From NCBI GenBank assembly GCA_937901865.1, contig CALDID010000117.1, forward strand, positions 1 through 16,325: DNA of 16,325 nt. Direction: 5' to 3'. Shown here piece after piece: positions 7,709-14,117 of this stretch. Under the pieces are notes generated by a model, which saw nothing but the letters and a program-made list of their open reading frames with translations, searched no databases and was not told the DNA's origin. Numbering within the stretch: the first letter of the stretch is position 1; each line of letters begins with the position of its first letter. Source of the stretch: an uncultured Treponema sp. (GTDB lineage: Bacteria; Spirochaetota; Spirochaetia; Treponematales; Treponemataceae). Both the position numbers and the translations under genes were made by a program.

Positions 7709-8185
7709 TTGTATTATCTTATAATCGGCAAATTTCTTCAAAGTCTTTTCTTGCAAAGAAAGCATTTCGTTTGTAGGCTCTACATTCGGCTCAACATGTT
7801 CTTCCCCGTGGTCATAGCCGTTTAGGTGCAATAAGCCGTGAAGCAAGAGCCGCTTTAGCTCGTCGTTTTCGCTTACGCCGAAATACTCTGCATTCTTCGG
7901 CAATGTTTCAAGGCTGATGATTATATCTCCTGCCGAAAACCATTTCACTCCGTCTTCGTCGGTGTATTCCTCTCCGTCTTCAAACGAAAGCACATCTGTC
8001 GCACTGTCAATATCGCGATACTGCTTGTTGAGCTTCTGGATAAAAGCATCAGTGCAAAATGCAATGCTCACTTCCTCATCATCATAGCCGATTTCTTGTG
8101 TAACAAGGCTCATATATGGCTCTACATTGCCAATCCAGCTCGGCTCTTTAAGTCCGTCTTCCATAGAAACAAAAAATCTATTCAT
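7706..8185 (-). CDS. ybeY: Endoribonuclease YbeY
   Basis: This 159-aa protein is the usual size for YbeY, the zinc-dependent single-strand RNA endonuclease needed for 16S rRNA 3' end maturation and 70S quality control. The metal motif H-G-L-L-H-L-N-G-Y-D-H gives H116, H120 and H126. The conserved T-D-V-L-S-F block (63-68) and G-D-I-I-I-S (86-91) are present. After the last His there is a short acidic V-E-P-N-V-E-P-T insert before the usual M-L-x-x-Q-E helix. The ATG overlaps the end of pgpH by 8 nt and is preceded by GGAGG about 9 nt upstream. The stop codon sits at the border of the repeat element, but the protein does not look shortened. Confidence 0.96.
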   Translation of the reverse strand: MNRFFVSMEDGLKEPSWIGNVEPYMSLVTQEIGYDDEEVSIAFCTDAFIQKLNKQYRDIDSATDVLSFEDGEEYTDEDGVKWFSAGDIIISLETLPKNAEYFGVSENDELKRLLLHGLLHLNGYDHGEEHVEPNVEPTNEMLSLQEKTLKKFADYKIIQ

Positions 8186-9857
8186 TTTTCTTTTCCTCCG
8201 CTTCCTTTTCTTTTTCTTCCTCTTCTTTTTGTCCAGGATACTTCACTCTTGAATGATAGTAGCCTGCAAGAATCTGAACAAAAGAATCCTTTATCTTCTT
8301 TAAGTCTTTAAAAGTAAGCGGACAGTTATCAAGTTGTCTGTCTTCGTTTACTTTTTTGTCGATAAGCATTTGAATAAAGCTGTCGAGGCGCGAAACTGAA
8401 GGTTTGTCAAGCGATTTGCACGCAGCTTCAACCGTATCTGCAAGCATAACTACTCCGCTTTCTCTCGTTGAAGGCAAATCCCCGTAATACGAATAATCTT
8501 CTTCCCTTACATTTGGGTCGTCTTTTTTTGCCTTTTCGTAAAACCATTTTATCACTGAATTTCCGTGATGCTCTGAAATAATTTTTATCACGGCTTCTGG
8601 CAAATGCTGTTCAGTAGCTTTTTCAACGCTTAATTTAACGTGTGTGCGGATTATCGTAAGCGAAAGAGAAGGATTTAATTCATCGTGCGGATTCTCTCCC
8701 TTTTGGTTTTCGGTAAAATAATCGCTGTGGTCCATTTTGCCTATGTCGTGATAATACGAGGCGACTCGGGCTAAAAGGGCATTTGCTCCAATTTGTCTGC
8801 ACGCATTTTCGGCTAATTGCGCAACCATCATACTGTGCTGATACGTTCCGCTTGCTGTAATCATCAAATTGCTTAATAAAGGCGTATTCGTGTTGCTTAA
8901 ATCCATAAGGCGAAACACGCTTGCAGTATTGAGCATAGATTCAAGCGGTGTGATAAATCCGAGAGCTAAAATGCCTGCGATAAATCCATTGAGTGCAACT
9001 CCTAAAAGCGAGAAAATCGCGTCAGAGAAATTGTCGTTGAATATGATTTTCAAGACGGACATAAACACCATATTCAGCACGCAAAGCAAAAGTGAAGAGA
9101 AGACCATATCTGTTCGCTTCTCTATCTTTCTGACAATGCGAGAAGCCGCAATTCCCGACGCAAGAGTGAATAAGCACGGCACAATCTGAAACTTTGCCGC
9201 CGCATACGTTATCATCGCCGAAATAATCGAAAAATAAACAGCCGATGTTTGTCCGTACAAAATAGCAATTAAAAAGACACAGAACGAAGAGGGAATAAGG
9301 ATTGGAAGCGTATATACAGAAGAAAAGAAATGCACTTTGCCGCCGAACACCGTGCAAGCATAGATGAATACTAATAATACACCCTGCAAGATAAGCTCTG
9401 TCATCTCTACAGTGCGCTTCAATAAAACAGGAGTGAACAAAAAGAAATAAAAGGCAAAGACCAATAATAAAAAGAGTTCAATATCTGCAAATGCGCGGTA
9501 ATCAATGTATGACGGGGCTTCTGCGAGCTTTTTTAGCTTGCTGTATTCTTCTGCCGTAATCTTAAAGCCTTTGTGAATAATTCTCTCGCCCTCTTGAATG
9601 CTTACGGGGTTTGCAATATCTGGCTCTAAGGTGGTGCGTGCGTAAATATTTCTGTCGGCAATCGCACCTTCTTCAAAGTCTTCAATTCTAAACGATTCAA
9701 CCGTTTCCGATGTAGACGTATCTACAAAATTCAGAACTGAAACAGAAGCAAAAAACACAATGAATGCGATTAAAAGCACTTTGTGTTCTCTTATAAACTT
9801 TTCTGCAGTAAAAGCAAAATCTGCAAACATACGTTTCTTGTTATTCTGCATCTTCAT
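8178..9857 (-). CDS. pgpH: PgpH-like 7TM-HD domain phosphodiesterase (probable c-di-AMP hydrolase)
   Basis: This 559-aa membrane protein has one N-terminal helix (about 27-45), a short extracytoplasmic region (about 47-122), a cluster of about seven helices (123-305) and a cytoplasmic HD domain (about 325-490). HD metal ligands are visible as H341, H370-D371, H406, H430-H431 and D474. The architecture is that of the YqfF/PgpH family, whose Listeria member hydrolyses cyclic-di-AMP to pApA; substrate assignment here is by family only. The region between helix 1 and the 7TM bundle is only about 75 residues, much shorter than the large 7TMR-HDED sensor of firmicute members, though the terminal V-x-I-Q-E-G-E-x-I motif is kept (about 85-94). 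The C-terminus is a Glu/Lys-rich tail. The start overlaps phoH by 17 nt; a second ATG two codons later is possible. It precedes ybeY, as in many bacteria. Confidence 0.93.
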   Translation of the reverse strand: MKMQNNKKRMFADFAFTAEKFIREHKVLLIAFIVFFASVSVLNFVDTSTSETVESFRIEDFEEGAIADRNIYARTTLEPDIANPVSIQEGERIIHKGFKITAEEYSKLKKLAEAPSYIDYRAFADIELFLLLVFAFYFFLFTPVLLKRTVEMTELILQGVLLVFIYACTVFGGKVHFFSSVYTLPILIPSSFCVFLIAILYGQTSAVYFSIISAMITYAAAKFQIVPCLFTLASGIAASRIVRKIEKRTDMVFSSLLLCVLNMVFMSVLKIIFNDNFSDAIFSLLGVALNGFIAGILALGFITPLESMLNTASVFRLMDLSNTNTPLLSNLMITASGTYQHSMMVAQLAENACRQIGANALLARVASYYHDIGKMDHSDYFTENQKGENPHDELNPSLSLTIIRTHVKLSVEKATEQHLPEAVIKIISEHHGNSVIKWFYEKAKKDDPNVREEDYSYYGDLPSTRESGVVMLADTVEAACKSLDKPSVSRLDSFIQMLIDKKVNEDRQLDNCPLTFKDLKKIKDSFVQILAGYYHSRVKYPGQKEEEEKEKEAEEKKNE

Positions 9858-10764
9858 AAGCCTGCACTATCTTCTTTACTAAGGGATTTCTTACGACATC
9901 ATCGCTAGAGAGCCGTACCATTTTTATTTCAGGAATAGCACAAAGCAACTTCATTGCGTGAGCTAATCCCGATGGAAGCCGTTGCGGTAAGTCAACTTGC
10001 GTAACGTCGCCTGTGATAAATACTTTAGAATCTTCGCCCATACGAGTGAGAAACATTTTCATTTGTTCCTTCGTTGTATTCTGCGCCTCATCAAGTATGA
10101 TTACACTGTTATTTATTGTCCTTCCTCGCATATATGCTAAAGGAGCTATTTCTATAACGCCATTTTCTGTTAATTTCTTTACTGTTTCGCGCGGCAAAAG
10201 CGTATTTATTGCGTCGTAGAGCGGTCTTAAATACGGGTTTATCTTGTCTGCTAAATCTCCTGGCAAAAAGCCCAAATTCTCTCCTGCTTCAACTACGGGG
10301 CGTGTTAAAACAATCCCGTTTTTTTTGTGAGTCAACACTTCATACAAGGCTTCTGCCATTGCAAGAAATGTTTTTCCGCTGCCAGCAGGTCCTTCTGCAA
10401 AGACCATATCGCTGCTTTTCAAAGCCCTCATTAACGCTGCTTGATTTTCTGTCTTTGGAAAAACTTTTTTCAAGCTGCCAGGAATCTGTATTGCGATTGA
10501 AGAGAGAGAAAAGCCTTTTATATTAAGAATAGAAGAAAGTAAATCTTCATCGTCGTTTCCATCTGCGATTTCGTCGCTAAGACGGTCGATGATAAAGCGA
10601 AACTTGTCTATCGTTTCTCTCTCGTCGGTTTCAATAGAGATTTCGTTGCCTCGATAGAATATTTGCATTCCAAGTGTTTCTTCTATGAGTTTTAAATTGC
10701 TGTCGTTAGTGCCGCAAATGCTTTTGAGCATATCGGCATCTTTTACTGCTATAGTATAAGCCAC
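9841..10764 (-). CDS. phoH: PhoH family ATPase
   Basis: This 307-aa PhoH/YbeZ-like P-loop protein has an N-terminal KH-like region (about 8-90), Walker A G-P-A-G-S-G-K-T (125-132), the R-P-V-V-E-A-G-E-x-L-G-F-L-P-G block (155-169), Walker B V-I-I-L-D-E-A-Q-N (221-229) and T-G-D-x-T-Q-x-D-L-P (251-260). PhoH-like proteins are NTPases, probably RNA-associated, that act with YbeY. The start is GTG at 10762-10764. An in-frame TAA occurs three codons upstream, so it cannot begin earlier with a normal start; M12 is the next alternative. No Shine-Dalgarno sequence is visible, and a good -10 box lies only 10 nt upstream. It is the first gene of the five-gene minus-strand operon. Confidence 0.95.
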   Translation of the reverse strand: MAYTIAVKDADMLKSICGTNDSNLKLIEETLGMQIFYRGNEISIETDERETIDKFRFIIDRLSDEIADGNDDEDLLSSILNIKGFSLSSIAIQIPGSLKKVFPKTENQAALMRALKSSDMVFAEGPAGSGKTFLAMAEALYEVLTHKKNGIVLTRPVVEAGENLGFLPGDLADKINPYLRPLYDAINTLLPRETVKKLTENGVIEIAPLAYMRGRTINNSVIILDEAQNTTKEQMKMFLTRMGEDSKVFITGDVTQVDLPQRLPSGLAHAMKLLCAIPEIKMVRLSSDDVVRNPLVKKIVQAYEDAE

Positions 10765-10774
10765 AATACTTTAT

Positions 10775-10803
10775 ATTGTAATGTCAAAGACACGGTTTGA
10801 CAA
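10775..10803 (-). promoter_or_regulatory. phoH operon promoter
   Basis: On the minus strand TTGTCA (10798-10803) and TACAAT (10775-10780) are separated by 17 bp, each matching the sigma-70 consensus at 5 of 6 positions. The predicted +1 is near 10768, leaving about 4 nt before the GTG start. The -35 box overlaps the neuB -35 box on the other strand. Confidence 0.7.
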
Positions 10804-10825
10804 GGCGGTATTATGCTAATATACT
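10797..10825 (+). promoter_or_regulatory. neuB promoter, leaderless type
   Basis: A perfect TTGACA (10797-10802), a 17-bp spacer and TATACT (10820-10825, 5 of 6) form the strongest promoter match in the window. The ATG begins 6 nt after the -10 box, about where transcription should start. An in-frame stop (TAA, 10817-10819) excludes an earlier start. Confidence 0.8.
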
Positions 10826-10831
10826 TCACTT

Positions 10832-11953
10832 ATGATTATTGCAGAGATAGGAACGGCTCATAATGGGTCTTTTGAAAAGGCGAAAGCTCTTATGGAAGGG
10901 GCTGCTAAGGCTGGAGCTGATGCTGTAAAGTTTCAGTGGGTATATGCAGATGAGATTTTGCACGAAAACACAGGAATTGTAAACTTGCCGACAGGGCACA
11001 TACGCTTATATGACCGATTTAAAGAACTTGAAGTTGCAAATGATTTCTTTTTAAGGTGTCGTGATTATGCGCATACACTCGGCGTACAGTTTGTGTGTTC
11101 ACCTTTTGGCATAAAGAGCTTAAAAGAGCTTATCGCAATCAATGGCGATGTAATAAAAATTGCTTCTCCCGAATTAAATCATTTTCCGCTTCTTCAAGAG
11201 CTAAAAACAGCTATTGATAACGGATTAAAAACGCCTGTTGTCTTGTCTTCTGGGGTGTCAAAGTTAGCTGATATAGAAAAAGCTCTCGACGTACTCGATT
11301 TTAATCCATTGTCTGAAAACGCTTCTCAATTCACGCTATTGCATTGTATCACAAGCTATCCTGCGCCAGAGGCTGAATATAATGTGCGCCTTGTGAAAAC
11401 TCTCCACGATATTTTTGGTATCAAGACAGGAATAAGCGACCATAGCCTTGACCCTGTGCTTGTTCCTGTGCTGTCAGTGATTATGGGCGGCTGCGTTATC
11501 GAAAAGCACATCACGCTGAGCAAGAAAACGAGCGGACTTGATGACCCTGTAGCTCTTGAAATCGACGAGTTTGCAAATATGGTCTATAGCGTTCATCAGA
11601 CAGAAGCTCTTTTAAAGCGATACGGAGCGGAAGAGGGAAGAAAAATCGCGATAAAGCAGATGAGTGATTTATACGGCGAGGAAAAAGTGAAGTGCGTGCT
11701 TGGAACGGGCTATAAACGGCTTGCAAAGAGCGAAAGAGAGAATTATGGCAGAACGAACCGTTCTATTCATTTTTTGCACGATATGAAAAAAGGAGAGGTG
11801 ATAAAGAGGGAAGATGTAAGCATCTTGCGAACCGAAAAAGTGTTATCAGTCGGCTTATCTCCTGAATACCTTTCCACTATTCTAGGTGCAACTCTTACAA
11901 ACGATGTAACTTCAGGCGAAGGAGTGTCTTGGGCTCACCTTATTTCTCGCTGA
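10832..11953 (+). CDS. neuB: N-acetylneuraminate synthase family protein (NeuB-like)
   Basis: This 373-aa protein has a TIM-barrel NeuB domain (1 to about 245) and a C-terminal antifreeze-like SAF domain (about 308-370). Family motifs are I-A-E-I-G-x-x-H-N-G-S (3-13), D-A-V-K-F-Q (30-35), H-C-x-T-x-Y-P-x-P (171-179), I-S-D-H-S (201-205) and I-E-K-H-I-T (223-228). H204 and H226 correspond to the metal-binding histidines of NeuB. Such enzymes condense phosphoenolpyruvate with a hexosamine to form sialic, legionaminic or pseudaminic acid; the substrate cannot be decided here. The first barrel strand begins at residue 2, so the ATG is well fixed. It stands alone, divergent from phoH, with a terminator after it and no neuA/neuC or glycosyltransferase nearby. 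Treponemal flagella carry nonulosonate-type glycans, so flagellin glycosylation is a reasonable role, by inference. Confidence 0.92.
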   Translation: MIIAEIGTAHNGSFEKAKALMEGAAKAGADAVKFQWVYADEILHENTGIVNLPTGHIRLYDRFKELEVANDFFLRCRDYAHTLGVQFVCSPFGIKSLKELIAINGDVIKIASPELNHFPLLQELKTAIDNGLKTPVVLSSGVSKLADIEKALDVLDFNPLSENASQFTLLHCITSYPAPEAEYNVRLVKTLHDIFGIKTGISDHSLDPVLVPVLSVIMGGCVIEKHITLSKKTSGLDDPVALEIDEFANMVYSVHQTEALLKRYGAEEGRKIAIKQMSDLYGEEKVKCVLGTGYKRLAKSERENYGRTNRSIHFLHDMKKGEVIKREDVSILRTEKVLSVGLSPEYLSTILGATLTNDVTSGEGVSWAHLISR

Positions 11954-11994
11954 TTTTTATCGTAATTCAATTTTATTCTTACTCAACCATTTAT

Positions 11995-12037
11995 ATAGTG
12001 TAGTATGCTGCTAACAGCGGTTTGCTACACTATTTTT
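11995..12037 (+). terminator. Intrinsic terminator of neuB
   Basis: A 9-bp stem, ATAGTGTAG (11995-12003) with CTACACTAT (12025-12033), encloses an inner stem GCTG/CAGC (12007-12010 with 12015-12018). The right arm runs into a T-tract (12033-12037). It lies 42 nt after the neuB stop. Confidence 0.75.
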
Positions 12038-12132
12038 GCGACAGCCTTTCTCATTCGCTCTTATGCGACAGTCTTTCTCATTCTCGTGCGACACCCTTTC
12101 TCATTACAATGCGACAGCCTTTCTCATTCTCG
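12037..12132 (+). repeat. Four tandem copies of a ~23-bp unit
   Basis: Copies start at 12037 (27 nt), 12064, 12087 and 12110 (23 nt each). All begin TGCGACA and contain CTTTCTCATT; the differences lie in positions 8-9 and in the last 4-8 bases. The period is not a multiple of three, no spacer separates the units and no convincing gene crosses them. A reverse-complement partial copy, CTGTCGCATTG (12142-12152), follows and matches 12107-12117 over 11 bp. I do not recognise the repeat. Confidence 0.9.
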
Positions 12133-12139
12133 TGTTTGT

Positions 12140-12228
12140 GCCTGTCGCATTGAGCTAACTTGTGTTTTTCTTGTTTGGTGCTACAGGCTTTTTAATAGAG
12201 TTTATCTATATCTTTGTATAGTTTTTTT
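12140..12228 (+). other. Weak terminator-like hairpins upstream of metN
   Basis: GCCTGT (12140-12145) can pair with ACAGGC (12183-12188), which is followed by TTTTT (12189-12193); the loop is long (37 nt). A second small stem CTATA/TATAG (12206-12210 with 12217-12221) is followed by seven T (12222-12228). Both could stop transcription entering from neuB. The stems are short, so confidence is low. I see no SAM riboswitch (S-box) elements in this region. Confidence 0.35.
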
Positions 12229-12265
12229 AGTATGAAAAATAAAGACTTTTATGTGATAAATATTA

Positions 12266-12294
12266 TTGACTATCTATGAAAATGCTTATATTCT
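12266..12294 (+). promoter_or_regulatory. Probable metN operon promoter
   Basis: TTGACT (12266-12271, 5 of 6) is followed by overlapping -10 candidates: TATATT at 12287-12292 (15-bp spacer) or TATTCT at 12289-12294 (17-bp spacer). Either gives a leader of about 30 nt before the metN ATG, and unlike neuB this leader has a Shine-Dalgarno sequence. No methionine-responsive element is recognised. Confidence 0.45.
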
Positions 12295-12329
12295 CATTGT
12301 ATCTATTTATTAGATGATAGGTGGGGAAT

Positions 12330-13379
12330 ATGATAAAACTAAAAGATGTTTCAAAAACGTATCATATTAAAAACAATGATGTACATGCTCTCAATAATGT
12401 ATCAATAGAAATCGAAGACGGTTGCATTTACGGAGTTATCGGCTATTCTGGGGCGGGAAAGTCTACTCTTGTGCGCTGTATAAATCTTTTGGAAATCCCT
12501 GATTCTGGAGAAATAAGCGTAAACGGCGATGTACTTACCTATCTTGATGAAAATGGTGTGTTTCACAAAAAGACGAATCACGAAATGAAAACTATACGGC
12601 GTGGCATTGGAATGATTTTTCAGCATTTCAATTTGCTTGACCGCTCTACCGTGTTTGATAATATTGCATATCCGCTCAAATTCACAGGACTTAAAAAAAA
12701 AGAAATACATAAGAGGGTTTGTGAGTTATTAGAATTAGTGGATTTAAGTGATAAAAGAGATGTGTATCCGTGCGAGCTTTCGGGAGGTCAAAAGCAAAGA
12801 GTGGCTATTGCGCGCGCTTTAGCAAATAATCCGAAAGTGCTGTTGTCTGATGAAGCGACAAGTGCATTAGACCCCGAAGCAACAGCGGCTATTCTTGATT
12901 TACTGAAAAAGCTCAATGAAAAACTGGGAATTACTATCATTATCATTACGCATGAAATGAGCGTGATTAAATCGATTTGTCATCGTGTTGCAGTTATGGA
13001 AAAAGGCAGAATAGTTGAAGAAGGCGATGTCTATTCGATTTTTGCCGAGCCGAAGCAAGAGATTACAAAGAAATTTATTTTATCTCAATCGACATTAGCG
13101 AAAATCGACAGTCTGGCAAATGATGAGCGTATGTTTGATAAAGCGCATGGCGGGAAACTGTTGAAACTGACATTCTTAAAAGATTCTGTGGGAGAATCGC
13201 TTATTTCTCAAGTATCGCAAAAGTTTTCTGTGTATCTTAACATCGTTTTAGCAAATGTTGATATGATACAAGGCTATCCGCTTGGGGAAATAATTGTTGA
13301 GATAAAAGGAGAAGAGCTAAACAGAAAAGCTGCTCTTTCATATATCGAAAGCCAAAAAGTGCGCATTACAGAGGTATAA
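12330..13379 (+). CDS. metN: Methionine ABC transporter ATP-binding protein
   Basis: This 349-aa ABC ATPase of the methionine uptake family has Walker A G-Y-S-G-A-G-K-S-T (38-46), the Q loop in I-F-Q-H-F-N-L-L (96-103), signature L-S-G-G-Q-K-Q-R (150-157), Walker B V-L-L-S-D-E-A-T-S-A-L-D-P (170-182) and switch H208. A C-terminal NIL/ACT-like domain (about 265-349) identifies MetN; in E. coli this domain binds methionine and inhibits transport. I start at ATG 12330, giving M-I-K-L-K-D-V-S as in other MetN proteins. The GTG three codons upstream (12321) lies inside the AGGTGGGG ribosome binding site (12319-12326) and is unlikely to be used. metI begins 3 nt after the stop. Confidence 0.96.
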   Translation: MIKLKDVSKTYHIKNNDVHALNNVSIEIEDGCIYGVIGYSGAGKSTLVRCINLLEIPDSGEISVNGDVLTYLDENGVFHKKTNHEMKTIRRGIGMIFQHFNLLDRSTVFDNIAYPLKFTGLKKKEIHKRVCELLELVDLSDKRDVYPCELSGGQKQRVAIARALANNPKVLLSDEATSALDPEATAAILDLLKKLNEKLGITIIIITHEMSVIKSICHRVAVMEKGRIVEEGDVYSIFAEPKQEITKKFILSQSTLAKIDSLANDERMFDKAHGGKLLKLTFLKDSVGESLISQVSQKFSVYLNIVLANVDMIQGYPLGEIIVEIKGEELNRKAALSYIESQKVRITEV

Positions 13380-13382
13380 ATT

Positions 13383-14117
13383 ATGAATAGCATTATAGAA
13401 AAACTATTTCCGAATTTGTATTCATATTGGTATAAGTTTTTAAATAACTGTGTTGCGACATTTCAGATGTTTATTATATCTGGAATAATCTCATTTGTGT
13501 TGGGGCTTTGTTTTGGGGTGCTTTTGATTGTGTTCAAAAAAGACGGCATTAAACCTAACAGAGTTTTGTATACAATCACAAGCGTTATTATAAATCTGTT
13601 TCGTTCTATTCCGTTTGTCATTCTGTTAGTTTTTTTAATTCCGTTTACTCGTTCTGTCGTCGGTACGGCGATAGGAGTAAAAGGGGCTATCATTCCGTTG
13701 GTCTTTGGAACAGTTCCGTTTTTTTCGCGGCAAGTGGAAACAGCTTTAGAGAATGTTGATTCTGGAAAAGCAGAAGCTGCTCGCAGTATGGGAAGCGGCA
13801 CATTTGGGCTGATTTTTAGAGTGTATTTGCACGAAAGTGTTCCCGAACTTATCCGCGTTACCACGATTACGGCGATTTCGCTTGTAGGGCTTACAACGAT
13901 GGCGGGAGCTGTGGGAGCTGGAGGCTTAGGAGATTTTGCTATTAACTATGGTCAAGGGCTAAATCATCAAGATATTATTTATGCGTGTATAATTGTGTTA
14001 CTTTTATTCATCTGTTTATTGCAATTTGTCGGTTCTCTGTTTGCAAAAAAGACGACAAACAGAGAATTATTTAGACATACGATATATAACGAATCTCATA
14101 AGGGAGGTGATTTATGA
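13383..14117 (+). CDS. metI: Methionine ABC transporter permease
   Basis: This 244-aa inner-membrane permease has about five membrane helices and the EAA coupling loop E-A-A-R-S-M-G-S-G (131-139), followed by I-F-R-V-Y-L-H-E-S-V-P-E, the cytoplasmic helix that docks on MetN. The block G-L-T-T-M-A-G-A-V-G-A-G-G-L-G-D (169-184) is strongly characteristic of MetI. It is slightly longer than E. coli MetI (217 aa) because of extra residues at the N-terminus and a charged C-terminal tail. A GAGG at the end of metN serves as ribosome binding site. The stop overlaps metQ by 4 nt (ATGA). Confidence 0.96.
   Translation: MNSIIEKLFPNLYSYWYKFLNNCVATFQMFIISGIISFVLGLCFGVLLIVFKKDGIKPNRVLYTITSVIINLFRSIPFVILLVFLIPFTRSVVGTAIGVKGAIIPLVFGTVPFFSRQVETALENVDSGKAEAARSMGSGTFGLIFRVYLHESVPELIRVTTITAISLVGLTTMAGAVGAGGLGDFAINYGQGLNHQDIIYACIIVLLLFICLLQFVGSLFAKKTTNRELFRHTIYNESHKGGDL
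14102..14111 (+). promoter_or_regulatory. Very strong ribosome binding site of metQ
   Basis: GGGAGGTGAT, inside the end of metI, matches the 16S rRNA anti-Shine-Dalgarno complement over nine consecutive bases (14103-14111). It is the best ribosome binding site in the window. This would raise MetQ output over MetN and MetI, as expected for a binding protein needed in excess. Confidence 0.8.

Noticed and set aside
7706..7711. YbeY truncated by the repeat insertion
   Set aside because: The predicted empty site also has a stop codon at the same position, and the length is normal for the family.
12037..12132. Tandem repeats as a short CRISPR array
   Set aside because: The units are directly adjacent with no spacers, and no cas gene is present.
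12005..12235. A 76-codon frame across the tandem repeat region
   Set aside because: The repeat period of 23 nt shifts frame in each unit, the product is a Cys/Leu/Phe-rich string without a domain, and there is no ribosome binding site.
12321..12329. GTG at 12321 as the metN start
   Set aside because: It lies within the AGGTGGGG ribosome binding site of the ATG at 12330, and MetN proteins normally begin at the M-I-K-L position.
12140..12329. A SAM or T-box riboswitch upstream of metN
   Set aside because: The region is AT-rich with only short stems; none of the conserved S-box or T-box sequence blocks can be seen.
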